Source: Eikenella sp.
GTDB taxonomy: Bacteria > Pseudomonadota > Gammaproteobacteria > Burkholderiales > Neisseriaceae
NCBI GenBank assembly: GCA_030528345.1
Contig: JAUMZB010000012.1
Coordinates: 1-50,592 of the forward strand
Length of the DNA stretch: 50,592 nt
Direction of reading: 5' to 3'
Made by a program: the position numbers and the translations under genes. Each line of letters begins with the position of its first letter. Position 1 is the first letter of the stretch. Below are positions 40,184 through 50,551 of the stretch, piece by piece. The notes beneath the pieces were generated by a model. The model made no database searches, was not told the DNA's origin, and saw only the letters and a list, made by a program, of their open reading frames with translations.

Positions 40184-41077
40184 TTAACGGGGCAGGCCGC
40201 GGCTGAGCGCATCATGGGCGCGCTTCACCGCCAGACGCTCCTTCCAAGCCATATAACGCCGGCGGAAACGCGCCTTCATCCAGTTGTCAAATTGGCGCTG
40301 CACGGTCAGATTCCACACACTGTGCGCCTTCACCGCCCAACTTTCGTCCCAAGCGCGTAAGGAAATCGAAAAAGAGCCGTCTAAATACTTCATCCAGTGC
40401 CACCAACCGGTCGGCATAAACAAGGTATCGCCGTATTCCAGAAAGCACTCGATGCCCTCCACCCCTTCCAAGGCCGGAAAACGCCGGGTATCGGGACACT
40501 CCACGCTGTAATCTTCCAGCGCATAAGTGGCATAAGGCATGCGGTAGAGGCGCTCTTTCCATTTGTAGTCGAACAGAATCACGTGTTTGCGGCCGAAATG
40601 GGTGTGGAAAATATGCGCCATGTCGATGTCGTAATGCAGAAAGGTTTCCGAACCGGCACCGCCGAAAAACAGCGTGGGGTATTTATCGAGAAAACCGCCC
40701 ATCAGCGCCGTGGGAAACGCATAATCGGCCAACAGCACCGGCGCGTGCCGAATGGGGTCGAACAGGAAAATCCGCAAATCGGTGGGCTCGCGCCGAATCA
40801 AATCGATGTAGTCGCCAAAGCGCATTTCGGTGCTGGGCGCATTGATGGGCGCCGCCGGATCAGCCTTGCTGCTGTCGTATAGCGGCACGGTGATGTCGCC
40901 CACCGCCACCTTCATATATTCCAAAGACCACTTGCCATAGGCCGGCCAGTCGCGGCTCAGCCGCCGAATCACCAAGGGGCGGCGCGGCAGCAGATAAAAA
41001 CGGTGGAAATCTTCGCGACTGATGTGGTCCACCACATCGATCGGTGTCAGTTTGAAGCCCATAAAACGTCGAAGCAT
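40184..41077 (-). CDS. Cupin-like / JmjC-type 2-oxoglutarate oxygenase domain protein
   Basis: A 297-residue protein of the Cupin_8/JmjC type. The iron-binding motif HxD is visible in FLHYDIDMAHIFHTH (His148, Asp150). The later histidine is in the FMPTGWWHWMKYLDGSFSISLR segment, in the same order as Fe(II)/2-oxoglutarate hydroxylases. The substrate is unknown; ribosomal or other protein hydroxylation is a common role in the family. The start may be ATG 41077 or 41062; neither has a clear Shine-Dalgarno. A perfect FNR box lies 76-89 bases upstream of ATG 41077, which suggests oxygen-responsive control. Confidence 0.75.
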   Translation of the reverse strand: MLRRFMGFKLTPIDVVDHISREDFHRFYLLPRRPLVIRRLSRDWPAYGKWSLEYMKVAVGDITVPLYDSSKADPAAPINAPSTEMRFGDYIDLIRREPTDLRIFLFDPIRHAPVLLADYAFPTALMGGFLDKYPTLFFGGAGSETFLHYDIDMAHIFHTHFGRKHVILFDYKWKERLYRMPYATYALEDYSVECPDTRRFPALEGVEGIECFLEYGDTLFMPTGWWHWMKYLDGSFSISLRAWDESWAVKAHSVWNLTVQRQFDNWMKARFRRRYMAWKERLAVKRAHDALSRGLPR

Positions 41078-41152
41078 TCAGATAAAACCGGCGCAGTTTA
41101 ATCGCACGGGCGGGAAAGATAAAGCCGCCGGCCGCAAACAGCCGCGCCGTGT

Positions 41153-42224
<1,072 letters not shown>

Positions 42225-42240
42225 GCCGCCCCGCGGCCGC

Positions 42241-42287
42241 ACAGGCTACCTGAAAGCCATCATTGCCGGTTTTCCGGTAGCCTGTTT
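42241..42287 (+). terminator. DUS-pair hairpin between trxB and holC
   Basis: A 15-bp stem with one mismatch (42241-42255 with 42271-42285), a 15-base loop and a short T-run. The left arm is an exact DUS, the right arm degenerate. Confidence 0.65.
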
Positions 42288-42302
42288 CCACCCCATACCG
42301 CC

Positions 42303-42743
42303 ATGACCGCCGTCACCTTCTACACCCACGTCAGCAACATCGAACACTTTGCCTGCCGCCTGAGCCAACGCGCCCTGGCCGCCGGCAGCCGCGTCCTGCT
42401 GTGGTGCGGCGACAACGCGCAAATCGAGCGCCTCGATCAAACCCTGTGGACCTTCGAGCCGGAAAGCTTTCTGCCCCACCCCATCTGGCTGCCCGGCAGC
42501 CCCCTGCCCGAATCCGCCCGCCTGCTGCTCTCAGGCGAGGCCGAATTGCCCGAGCTGCCGCCCGGCTGGACCGTATTGAATATCTCCCCCGACTTCTGGA
42601 GCCAAGCCCCCGCCCCGCCGGCACGCATACTCGAAATCATCGGCAGCCAAGCCCACGAATTAAGCGCCGCCCGCCAACGCTTTAGCCACTACCGCCGGCA
42701 CGGCTTCACCCTCACCCACCACAATATGCAGGGCAAAGCCTAA
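42303..42743 (+). CDS. holC: DNA polymerase III subunit chi
   Basis: Links the clamp-loader psi subunit to single-stranded-DNA-binding protein at the replication fork. The 146-residue product begins TAVTFYTHVSNIEHFACRL, the usual chi start. It has the LLWCGDNAQIERLDQTLWTFEPESFLPHP core and the C-terminal RFSHYRRHGFTLTHH helix of the family. It is shorter on conserved residues than most replication proteins but the pattern is clear. It lies 78 bases after trxB. Confidence 0.88.
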   Translation: MTAVTFYTHVSNIEHFACRLSQRALAAGSRVLLWCGDNAQIERLDQTLWTFEPESFLPHPIWLPGSPLPESARLLLSGEAELPELPPGWTVLNISPDFWSQAPAPPARILEIIGSQAHELSAARQRFSHYRRHGFTLTHHNMQGKA

Positions 42744-42979
42744 GTCTGTTGGCAATTAAGGCAATATTGAAACCGTTGCAAACACTTAGATTTTCTCTGC
42801 GTTTTACTTTTCAGCCACATTTACTACGCCAGCCCGCCCGCTGGCGCCGCCGAACGGAGCAGGTTTTTCGGGGGAGAAGGCTGCCCTCGGAGCGCAGCGA
42901 CTGGCAGCCGCCCCGAAAAGCCTGTGCAGTAAGGGCAGTTTGCGCAGCAAACCGGCAACCGCGGCCGCCTTTCTTTTGC

Positions 42980-43011
42980 CTTCTTTTCTTTGGCGGCTCA
43001 AAGAAAAGAAG
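42980..43011. terminator. Hairpin CTTCTTTTCTTT / AAAGAAAAGAAG
   Basis: A perfect 12-bp stem with loop GGCGGCTC, extended by partly complementary GCGGCC-rich flanks. Similar polypyrimidine/polypurine hairpins are dispersed in many proteobacterial genomes, so this is probably a repeat as well as a possible terminator after holC. Confidence 0.55.
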
Positions 43012-43269
43012 GTGGCCGCGCGGCCATGGAGCGCAAAGCTGAATGTTCAGTAAGGTTAGCGGATAAAGAGCAACCCTTATACTGCGGAAAGCATGACATC
43101 AGCCCAATAACGACGCCAACAACCCCCAGCGCCGCACGTCCCACCGCCCGCAGCCAGCTCCGCCTGCCATACGCGGTTTTTGCCGCCCCCAACCGCGAAA
43201 ATATCCCCGCTTCGGTTTAAAAAACATTCCCATGCCGCTAAAATAGCGCCTTTTCTTCCGGCCGCCTGC

Positions 43270-44315
<1,046 letters not shown>

Positions 44316-44329
44316 ATCCGCCCATTGTT

Positions 44330-44761
44330 TTGCCCACCGAAGCCGCCCGCCATGGACACACCCAGCATTCAGCCCTTAGGCAACGCATCGCCCGCTTAGA
44401 CGAAGGTTGGCGGCGCTACCGGCAAGACATCAGCGACACCCAAATCCGCGACGGCCTGATTCAGCGTTTTGAATTCACTTATGAAATCAGCCACAAAACC
44501 TTAAAACGCTATTTGGAATACGCTTCCGCCAACCCGGCCGCATTCGACCACATGACGTTTCAAGACCTCATTCGCACCGCCAACGAACAAGGCTTATTGC
44601 TGGGCAACTGGGGCGATTGGAAGCAATACCGCGATATGCGCAGCCGCACCAGCCATACTTACGACGAAGCCACCGCCTTGGCCGTGGTGCAAGGCATCGA
44701 AAAATTCTTGGCCGAAGCCGTTTTTTTGCACCGCACGCTGCAAAGCAAATTGGCGGAGTAA
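44330..44761 (+). CDS. hepT: HEPN-domain toxin of a HEPN/MNT pair (HepT / HI0074 type)
   Basis: A helical protein of up to 143 residues. GLIQRFEFTYEISHKTLKRYLEY is the conserved core of the HI0074-type nucleotidyltransferase-partner family. MRSRTSHTYDE contains the RX4HXY motif of HEPN ribonuclease toxins. In studied systems the partner MNT protein neutralises HepT, in some cases by adding AMP to the tyrosine of this motif. The only candidate start is TTG 44330, 14 bases after the pheS stop, without a clear ribosome-binding site. The nearby ATG at 44352 is out of frame. mntA follows four bases after the stop. Confidence 0.8.
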   Translation: MPTEAARHGHTQHSALRQRIARLDEGWRRYRQDISDTQIRDGLIQRFEFTYEISHKTLKRYLEYASANPAAFDHMTFQDLIRTANEQGLLLGNWGDWKQYRDMRSRTSHTYDEATALAVVQGIEKFLAEAVFLHRTLQSKLAE

Positions 44762-44765
44762 ACAG

Positions 44766-45107
44766 ATGAATCCGGCCACCCAGGCATTGGCTCTGAGCCC
44801 CGAACAATTGGCTCTGGTTCGGCAAATCCTGCAACGCCATGTGCCGCAATACGCGGTTTGGGCATTCGGCTCGCGCAGCAAAGGCACGGCCAAGCCCTAT
44901 TCCGATTTGGATTTGGCCGTCATCACCACCGATCAGCCGCTGCCGCTGTCTGTGCACGCCGATTTGGCCGATGCCTTTTCCGAGTCCGATTTGCCGTGGA
45001 AGGTGGACTTGGTGGATTGGCAATTAATCGGCAACGACTTCCGCCGAGAAGTGGCCAAACATTATGTGGTGCTGCAAGCCGGCAACCAAGCCACACAGGC
45101 TACCTGA
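44766..45107 (+). CDS. mntA: MNT-domain nucleotidyltransferase antitoxin (MntA type)
   Basis: A 113-residue minimal nucleotidyltransferase. FGSRSKGTAKPYSDLDLAV carries the GSX10DXD active-site motif, and a third acidic residue follows in WKVDLVDW. It forms the expected pair with the HEPN gene just upstream and probably inactivates that toxin by AMPylation or direct binding. Its final codons and TGA stop lie inside an exact DUS (45097-45108), so the uptake sequence ends the gene. pheT starts 40 bases further on. Confidence 0.82.
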   Translation: MNPATQALALSPEQLALVRQILQRHVPQYAVWAFGSRSKGTAKPYSDLDLAVITTDQPLPLSVHADLADAFSESDLPWKVDLVDWQLIGNDFRREVAKHYVVLQAGNQATQAT

Positions 45108-45147
45108 AAGCCAAAATATTCAACCATTAAAAGACTTTGGAACCCTC

Positions 45148-47505
45148 ATGCAATTCCCCCTCTCCTGGCTCAAAACCCTAGCCCGCACCGATCTTGCCCC
45201 CGAGCAACTGGCCCATCTGCTCACCATGGCCGGTTTGGAAGTGGAAGACACCCAACCCGCCGCGCCGCCGTTTCAAGGCGTGGTGGTGGCCGAAGTGAAA
45301 TCGGTGGAAAAACACCCCGATGCCGACCGCCTGAACCTCACCCAAGTGGATGCCGGCACCGGCGAACTGATCCAAATCGTCTGCGGTGCGCCCAATGTGG
45401 CGCCCGGCATCAAAGTGCCTTGCGCCCTGCCCGGCGCGGTGCTGCCCGGCGAGTTCCACATCAAACCCACCAAAATGCGCGGCGTGGCTTCCAACGGCAT
45501 GCTGTGCTCGGCCAAAGAGCTGGGGCTACCTGAAAAAGCAGACGGCCTGCTGATTCTGGCCGACACCGCGCCGGTGGGCGCCGACATCCGCGCCCATCTG
45601 AATCTGGACGACACCGTGTTCACCCTCAAAATCACGCCCAACCGCGCCGACTGCCTCAGCCTAAAAGGCTTGGCGCGCGAAGTGGCGGCTTTAAGCGGCT
45701 GCGAACTGAACCTGCCCGACATCCAAACCGTGGCCGCCGGATCCGCCCGCCGCCAGCCGGTACGCATTGACGCACCCGGAGACTGCGGCCGCTTCCTCAG
45801 CCGGGTGATCGAAGGCGTGAACGCACAGGCCGAATCGCCCGCCTGGCTCACCGACCGCTTGGAACGCAGCGGCATCCGCAGCATTTCCGCGCTGGTGGAC
45901 ATCGGCAATTATGTGATGCTGGAGCTGGGCCAGCCGATGCATGTTTTCGATGCCGACCGGCTTTCAGGCAGCCTGATTGTGCGCCGCGCCGTCGAGGGCG
46001 AAACCCTGGCCTGTCTCAACGAAAAAACCGTTACTTTATCCGACAACACCTTGGTGATTGCCGACGAGCGGCAAGCCTTGAGCATGGCCGGCCTGATGGG
46101 CGGCGAGGGCAGTGCGGTGAACGGCGACACGCAAAACATCGTGTTGGAATCCGCCTGGTTTGCGCCCGACATCATCGCCGGCAAATCGCGCCAATACGGT
46201 TTCGGCTCCGATTCTTCCTTCCGTTTCGAACGCGGCGTGGACTTCACTTTGCAGCGCGACGCCATCGAACGCGCCACCGCCTTGGTGCTGGCCATTTGCG
46301 GCGGCCGCGCCGGCGAAGTGGAAGCAGCCATCGGCGAATTGCCGGAAAACCGCCAAGTCATCCTCCGCCCCGAACGCGTGAAGCGCCTGCTCGGCGTGGA
46401 CATTCCTTTAGAAAGAATCTCCGCCATCTTGCAAGACTTGGGTTTGCAGCCCCAAGCCGTGGCCGAAGGCTTTCAAGTCCAAGTGCCGCCCTTCCGCTTC
46501 GACATCGCCGTTGAAGCCGACCTGATTGAAGAAATCGCCCGCGTATACGGCTACGAAAACATTCCCGACGACTACACCCGCGGCAAACTGGCCATGCTGA
46601 GGCTACCTGAAAACCGCCGCCCGCGCTTCGACATCTACCGCCAAATGGCCGAACGCGGCTTTCAGGAAGTGGTCAGCTACGCCTTTGTGGATGAGCAATG
46701 GGAGCAGGATTTCGCCGGCAACGCCCGGCCCGTGCGCCTGCAAAACCCGCTGGCAGCGCAGTTCTCCGTGATGCGTTCCACCCTGATCGGCAGCTTGGTG
46801 GACATCCTGCAAAACAACCTCAACCGCAAGCAAAGCCGCGTACGCCTGTTTGAAATCGCCCGCGTCTTTAACCGCGGCGGCGACGGCAGCTTCCGGCAAA
46901 ACGAACGCATCGGTGCCCTGGTATACGGCAACGCCCTGCCCGAACAATGGGGCGAGAAAAGCCGCGCAGTAGATTTCTACGACCTCAAAGCCGATGTGGA
47001 AAGCCTGCTGGCCGGCAAAAACACCGTCTTCACCCCCGCCGCCCACCCGGCTCTGCACCCCGGCCGCAGCGCCTTGATCAGCCTGAACGGCGAAAACGTG
47101 GGCTTTATCGGCGAATTACATCCGAAATGGCTGCAAAAATACGATTTGCCGCAAGCGCCGCTGCTGTTTGAATTGGACATGGCCGCCGTTTGCGAGCGCG
47201 AAAAAGTCCGCTACCGCAGCGTGTCGAAATTCCAGCCCTCCCGCCGCGATTTGGCTTTCGTGCTGCCGGAAAGCGTTTCCTATGCCGAACTCAACGCCGC
47301 CCTGCGCCAAGTTGACAGCCCGCTGATCCAGGCCATCGAGCTGTTCGACCTCTACCGCGGCACCGGTCTGCCCGAAGGCATGAAGAGCATGGCGCTCAAA
47401 GTCATCCTGCAGGATCAGGACGGCACCCTCACCGACGATAAAATCGAGCCGCTGACCGCCCAACTGCTGGAAGCCGCCGCCCGGGTCGGCGCCAAATTGC
47501 GCTGA
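45148..47505 (+). CDS. pheT: Phenylalanine-tRNA ligase beta subunit
   Basis: Large subunit of PheRS. It provides editing of mischarged tyrosine and tRNA contacts. In 785 residues: an N-terminal MQFPLSWLKTL start and tRNA-binding OB domain (about 39-150; VEKHPDADRLNLTQV), the B3/B4 editing region (DIGNYVMLELGQPMHVFDADRL), B5 (GVDIPLERISAILQDLGL), the catalytic-like core and a C-terminal anticodon-binding FDX-ACB domain (FQPSRRDLAFVL). I start at ATG 45148. Internal DUS copies encode GLPE near 45528 and RLPE at 46600. Confidence 0.95.
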   Translation: MQFPLSWLKTLARTDLAPEQLAHLLTMAGLEVEDTQPAAPPFQGVVVAEVKSVEKHPDADRLNLTQVDAGTGELIQIVCGAPNVAPGIKVPCALPGAVLPGEFHIKPTKMRGVASNGMLCSAKELGLPEKADGLLILADTAPVGADIRAHLNLDDTVFTLKITPNRADCLSLKGLAREVAALSGCELNLPDIQTVAAGSARRQPVRIDAPGDCGRFLSRVIEGVNAQAESPAWLTDRLERSGIRSISALVDIGNYVMLELGQPMHVFDADRLSGSLIVRRAVEGETLACLNEKTVTLSDNTLVIADERQALSMAGLMGGEGSAVNGDTQNIVLESAWFAPDIIAGKSRQYGFGSDSSFRFERGVDFTLQRDAIERATALVLAICGGRAGEVEAAIGELPENRQVILRPERVKRLLGVDIPLERISAILQDLGLQPQAVAEGFQVQVPPFRFDIAVEADLIEEIARVYGYENIPDDYTRGKLAMLRLPENRRPRFDIYRQMAERGFQEVVSYAFVDEQWEQDFAGNARPVRLQNPLAAQFSVMRSTLIGSLVDILQNNLNRKQSRVRLFEIARVFNRGGDGSFRQNERIGALVYGNALPEQWGEKSRAVDFYDLKADVESLLAGKNTVFTPAAHPALHPGRSALISLNGENVGFIGELHPKWLQKYDLPQAPLLFELDMAAVCEREKVRYRSVSKFQPSRRDLAFVLPESVSYAELNAALRQVDSPLIQAIELFDLYRGTGLPEGMKSMALKVILQDQDGTLTDDKIEPLTAQLLEAAARVGAKLR

Positions 47506-47592
47506 ATCGCGTTTCCTTCCGGTTTTCAGGCAGTCTGCATGGTGCCGGGCGGGCTACCTGAACACCCGGCAGAGAAAGCCGAAACTATTCAC

Positions 47593-47621
47593 TTGATTTT
47601 GAAATAACAATTAGCGATAAT
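47593..47621 (+). promoter_or_regulatory. Promoter of ihfA
   Basis: TTGATT (47593-47598), a 17-base spacer and GATAAT (47616-47621), 30 bases before ihfA. It suggests ihfA is also transcribed independently of pheT. Confidence 0.6.
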
Positions 47622-47650
47622 CCGCGCCTTAGAAAAGACAAGGAATCATC

Positions 47651-47953
47651 ATGACCCTGACCAAAGCAGAATTAGCCGATATTTTGGTAGACAAAGTAGC
47701 CAATGTGGGCAAGAACGATGCCAAAGAAATCGTCGAGCTCTTTTTTGAAGAAATCCGCGCCACTTTGGAAAGCGGCGAAGAAATCAAAATTTCCGGCTTC
47801 GGCAACTTCCAGCTGCGCGACAAACCGCAACGTCCGGGCCGCAACCCCAAAACCGGCGAGGAAGTGCCGATCAGCGCCCGCCGCGTGGTGACCTTCCACG
47901 CCAGCCAAAAACTCAAAGGCATGGTGGAGCACTACTATGACAAACAGCGCTAA
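47651..47953 (+). CDS. ihfA: Integration host factor alpha subunit
   Basis: A nucleoid protein that sharply bends DNA at specific sites, working as a heterodimer with IhfB. Its 100 residues include the HU/IHF core and the beta-arm signature [22 protein letters not shown] with the intercalating proline. [13 protein letters not shown] ends the conserved part. The start ATG 47651 follows AAGGAATC. The order pheS-pheT-ihfA is widespread in proteobacteria. Its last 17 bases overlap the next gene. Confidence 0.95.
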   Translation: MTLTKAELADILVDKVANVGKNDAKEIVELFFEEIRATLESGEEIKISGFGNFQLRDKPQRPGRNPKTGEEVPISARRVVTFHASQKLKGMVEHYYDKQR

Positions 47954-48260
47954 TCTGCCGCCGATTCCCGCACAACGCTACTTCAGCTTGGACGAATTGT
48001 GCCGTTTGGCCGACATCTGCCCCGAACAATTCCGCCAATGGCAACAGGAAAACGGCGCGGTTGTGGGCTACGGCGGCGAAACCTACACCCGCCGCGACAT
48101 CATCAAAGCCCGCCGATTCAGCGGCAGCTTCCCCGCCTACGTCGACCGCTTCAACCTCAACGGTTTGGACAGCCACGGCCGGCCGGCCGCCGATGCCGAA
48201 GAAATCCGGTCGGGTCTACAGGAAGTGTTAAGAAAAATCGAAACGGCGCTTGCCAAATAA
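47937..48260 (+). CDS. MerR-like small DNA-binding protein
   Basis: A 107-residue protein with a MerR-type winged helix start: [44 protein letters not shown] resembles helix-turn-helix plus wing. There is no long dimerisation helix or metal-binding cysteine pair, so it is not a classical metal sensor. A MerR-like gene directly after ihfA is a conserved arrangement in beta-proteobacteria. It begins within ihfA, with GGTGGAGC upstream, and is translationally coupled to it. Its 3' end overlaps the -35 box of the tRNA promoter. Its function is unknown. Confidence 0.7.
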   Translation: MTNSANLPPIPAQRYFSLDELCRLADICPEQFRQWQQENGAVVGYGGETYTRRDIIKARRFSGSFPAYVDRFNLNGLDSHGRPAADAEEIRSGLQEVLRKIETALAK

Positions 48261-48278
48261 ACCGAGCCTCACTATAAT
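48250..48278 (+). promoter_or_regulatory. Sigma-70 promoter of tRNA-Pro
   Basis: TTGCCA (48250-48255), an exact 17-base spacer and perfect TATAAT (48273-48278), 17 bases before the tRNA 5' end. The -35 box overlaps the last codons of the MerR-like gene. Confidence 0.75.
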
Positions 48279-48295
48279 ACGCGCTTTCCTTGAGT

Positions 48296-48372
48296 CGGAG
48301 TGTGGCGCAGTCTGGTAGCGCACTTGCATGGGGTGCAAGGGGTCGAAGGTTCGAATCCTTTCACTCCGACCA
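48296..48372 (+). tRNA. tRNA-Pro (anticodon GGG)
   Basis: A 77-base cloverleaf: acceptor arms CGGAGTG (48296-48302) and CACTCCG (48362-48368), anticodon stem CTTGC/GCAAG around loop ATGGGGT giving anticodon GGG with G37, a T-loop GGTTCGAATCC and an encoded CCA end. Bacterial proline tRNAs typically start with C1, as this one does. It reads CCC and CCU codons. It stands alone, with its own promoter and terminator. Confidence 0.95.
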
Positions 48373-48385
48373 AAAGATTTTAAAA

Positions 48386-48415
48386 AGTCAGCTACTTGCC
48401 CTAGCTGGCTTTTTT
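48386..48415 (+). terminator. Terminator of tRNA-Pro
   Basis: A 9-bp stem AGTCAGCTA/TAGCTGGCT with one wobble pair, a 7-base loop and a T6 run. Confidence 0.8.
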
Positions 48416-48428
48416 GTTGTCTAATGGC

Positions 48429-48466
48429 AAGGTCTGATGTTCGCTTTCATTGCTTGATAAGACCTT
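48429..48466. repeat. Inverted repeat in the pgaB leader
   Basis: AAGGTCT (48429-48435) faces AGACCTT (48460-48466), followed by TT. It could be a second terminator or an operator for pgaB. The leader to 48582 otherwise holds only a one-mismatch DUS near 48524. Confidence 0.3.
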
Positions 48467-48582
48467 TTCATATTGGATGGATTGCACGCAACATCGCCAA
48501 ACCGTTCATCCTGCACTGCCGTCGGGCTACCTGAAACCGCCCCGTGATGCCGGATTGCCATCATCGATAACCGGAAAAACTT

Positions 48583-50499
48583 ATGCTCTACCGCTGCCTC
48601 ATCCTCTTTCTGTTCGCCCTCTTCTGCAACCGCGTGCAGGCAGCCGACCGCTACGGTGTCATGTGTTATCACGACGTGGTAGAAGAAAGCCACCTGACCT
48701 TGCCGAGAACCACCGAATTGCAGGGCGAACTGCAGCGCCAGTATTTTCCCCAAACCATCACCGTCAGCCGCCTCGTGGCCCACTTCAACTGGCTGCGCGA
48801 CAACGGTTACACGCCGGTGAGCTGGCAGCAGATTGAAGACGCCCGCCTCGGCCGCGGCCGGCTGCCGGCCAAACCGGTGCTGCTCACCTTCGACGACGGC
48901 TATCTGAGCTTCTACAACCGCGTTTACCCCCTGCTCAAAGCCTACAACTACCCGGCCGTTCTCGCCTTGGTCACCTCGTGGATGGAAACTCCGCCCCACG
49001 GCAAAATCGCCTACGGCGAGCAACAACTGCCGCGCAACACCTTCGTCACTTGGGAGCAGGTACGCGAAATGCAGGCCAGCGGCCTGATCGAAGTGGCCTC
49101 CCACACCCACGACCTGCACCGCAGCAACATCGGCAATCCGCTCGGCTCCCAATTTGCCGCCGCCCTGCCCGGCAAATATGCCGGCGGCCGCTACGAAACC
49201 CATGCCGAATACGCACAGCGCATCCGCCGCGACCTGCAACTGTCGTCCGACATCATCGCCCGCCACACCGGCCGGCGGCCGCGCATCCTGGTGTGGCCCT
49301 ACGGACAAATGAACGAAGCCGGCATCGGCATCGCCCGCCAAGTGGGCTTGGACAGCGACTTCACACTGTTCGACCATCGGCTTAACCAAGCTGCCGATCG
49401 CCACATAGGCCGCCTGCTCATCGACCACGAAACCGATTTGCGCGTGATCAATGCCTACCTGAACGAGCGCATGTTCGAGCCGCAAACCGAACGCGTGGTG
49501 CATGTGGATCTCGATTATGTTTACGATTCCAACCCCGTCCAGCAAAACCGCAATCTCGACCGTCTGATCGAGCGCATTTATCTGATGGGGGTAAATACCG
49601 TCTATCTGCAGGCCTTTGCCGACGACGACGGCAACGGCGTGGCCGAAGCGCTTTACTTTCCCAACCGCCATCTGCGGATGAAAGCCGACCTGTTCAGCCG
49701 CGTGGCTTGGCAACTGGCCACCCGCGCCAATGTGAAGGTTTACGCTTGGATGCCGATGATGGCCTTCGATCTCGGCCCGCAATACGACTACGTCACCGAC
49801 AGCCGTACCGGCCGCCCCAACCGCGAGCATTATCTGCGCCTGTCCCCCTATAGCGAGCGCAACCGCCAAGCCGTACGCGAGATTTACGAAGACTTGGCTT
49901 TCCACAGCCGCTTCAGCGGCATCCTCTTCCATGACGACGGCTTTCTGACCGACTTCGAAGGCCGCATCTCCTCCGGCAACCGCAGTGACGCCCAATACTG
50001 GCAGGAGGCCCGGCAAAAAACCGACGACCTGATCCGCTACTCCGAGGAATTGAAACAAGCCGCCCTGCGTTACAGCTTCAAAACCCGCCATGAGATGAAA
50101 ACCGCACGCAACCTTTACGCCGGCGTGGTCATGCGGCCGGAGGCGCAACAATGGTTTGCCCAAAGCCTCGCCCAATTTACCCGCACCTACGACCACACCG
50201 TTGTGATGGCCATGCCCTATATGGAACACGAAACCGCCATTTCCCAGCAGCAAGCCGCCGCTTGGCTGCAACAATTGGCCGACCGGGTCAAACAACAGGG
50301 CCTACCGATGAATAAAATTATCTTCGAACTGCAAACCACCGACTGGCGGCGCAAACAGCCGATACCCGACCAAGAGTTGGCCTCTTGGATGAGAAACCTG
50401 AAGCAGGCCGGCATCCGGAATCTGGCCTATTATCCCGACGATTTCCTCAACAACCGGCCGGCACTGCGCAGCATCAAACCGGTATTCTCCATACAGTAA
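48583..50499 (+). CDS. pgaB: Poly-beta-1,6-GlcNAc N-deacetylase PgaB (HmsF)
   Basis: Partially deacetylates the PNAG biofilm polysaccharide in the periplasm before export. The 638-residue protein has a signal peptide ending near RVQA|AD. The N-terminal CE4 deacetylase domain has TFDDG (Asp104, Asp105) and SHTHDLH, with metal ligands Asp105, His174 and His179 at the E. coli PgaB spacing. The C-terminal GH153-type domain begins near VVHVDLDYVYDSNPVQQNRNL. Unlike E. coli PgaB, no proper lipobox cysteine is seen, so it may be free in the periplasm. pgaA, pgaC and pgaD are not beside it, and a hairpin follows its stop. Confidence 0.92.
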   Translation: MLYRCLILFLFALFCNRVQAADRYGVMCYHDVVEESHLTLPRTTELQGELQRQYFPQTITVSRLVAHFNWLRDNGYTPVSWQQIEDARLGRGRLPAKPVLLTFDDGYLSFYNRVYPLLKAYNYPAVLALVTSWMETPPHGKIAYGEQQLPRNTFVTWEQVREMQASGLIEVASHTHDLHRSNIGNPLGSQFAAALPGKYAGGRYETHAEYAQRIRRDLQLSSDIIARHTGRRPRILVWPYGQMNEAGIGIARQVGLDSDFTLFDHRLNQAADRHIGRLLIDHETDLRVINAYLNERMFEPQTERVVHVDLDYVYDSNPVQQNRNLDRLIERIYLMGVNTVYLQAFADDDGNGVAEALYFPNRHLRMKADLFSRVAWQLATRANVKVYAWMPMMAFDLGPQYDYVTDSRTGRPNREHYLRLSPYSERNRQAVREIYEDLAFHSRFSGILFHDDGFLTDFEGRISSGNRSDAQYWQEARQKTDDLIRYSEELKQAALRYSFKTRHEMKTARNLYAGVVMRPEAQQWFAQSLAQFTRTYDHTVVMAMPYMEHETAISQQQAAAWLQQLADRVKQQGLPMNKIIFELQTTDWRRKQPIPDQELASWMRNLKQAGIRNLAYYPDDFLNNRPALRSIKPVFSIQ

Positions 50500-50517
50500 T
50501 CATGCCGCCTTCCCCAG

Positions 50518-50551
50518 GCTACCTGAAAGCATCCCGCCGCTTTCAGGTAGC
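50518..50551 (+). terminator. DUS-pair hairpin after pgaB
   Basis: A 12-bp stem (50518-50529 with 50540-50551). The left arm belongs to an exact DUS (50516-50527) and the right arm is a degenerate one. It suggests pgaB ends its transcript here. Confidence 0.7.

Noticed and set aside
42749..43042. 97-codon plus-strand frame after holC
   Set aside because: Arg/Pro/Trp-rich translation of a repeat-like hairpin region, without a ribosome-binding site.
44352..44399. ATG at 44352 as the start of the HEPN gene
   Set aside because: It is out of frame with the conserved HEPN sequence and meets a stop after 15 codons.
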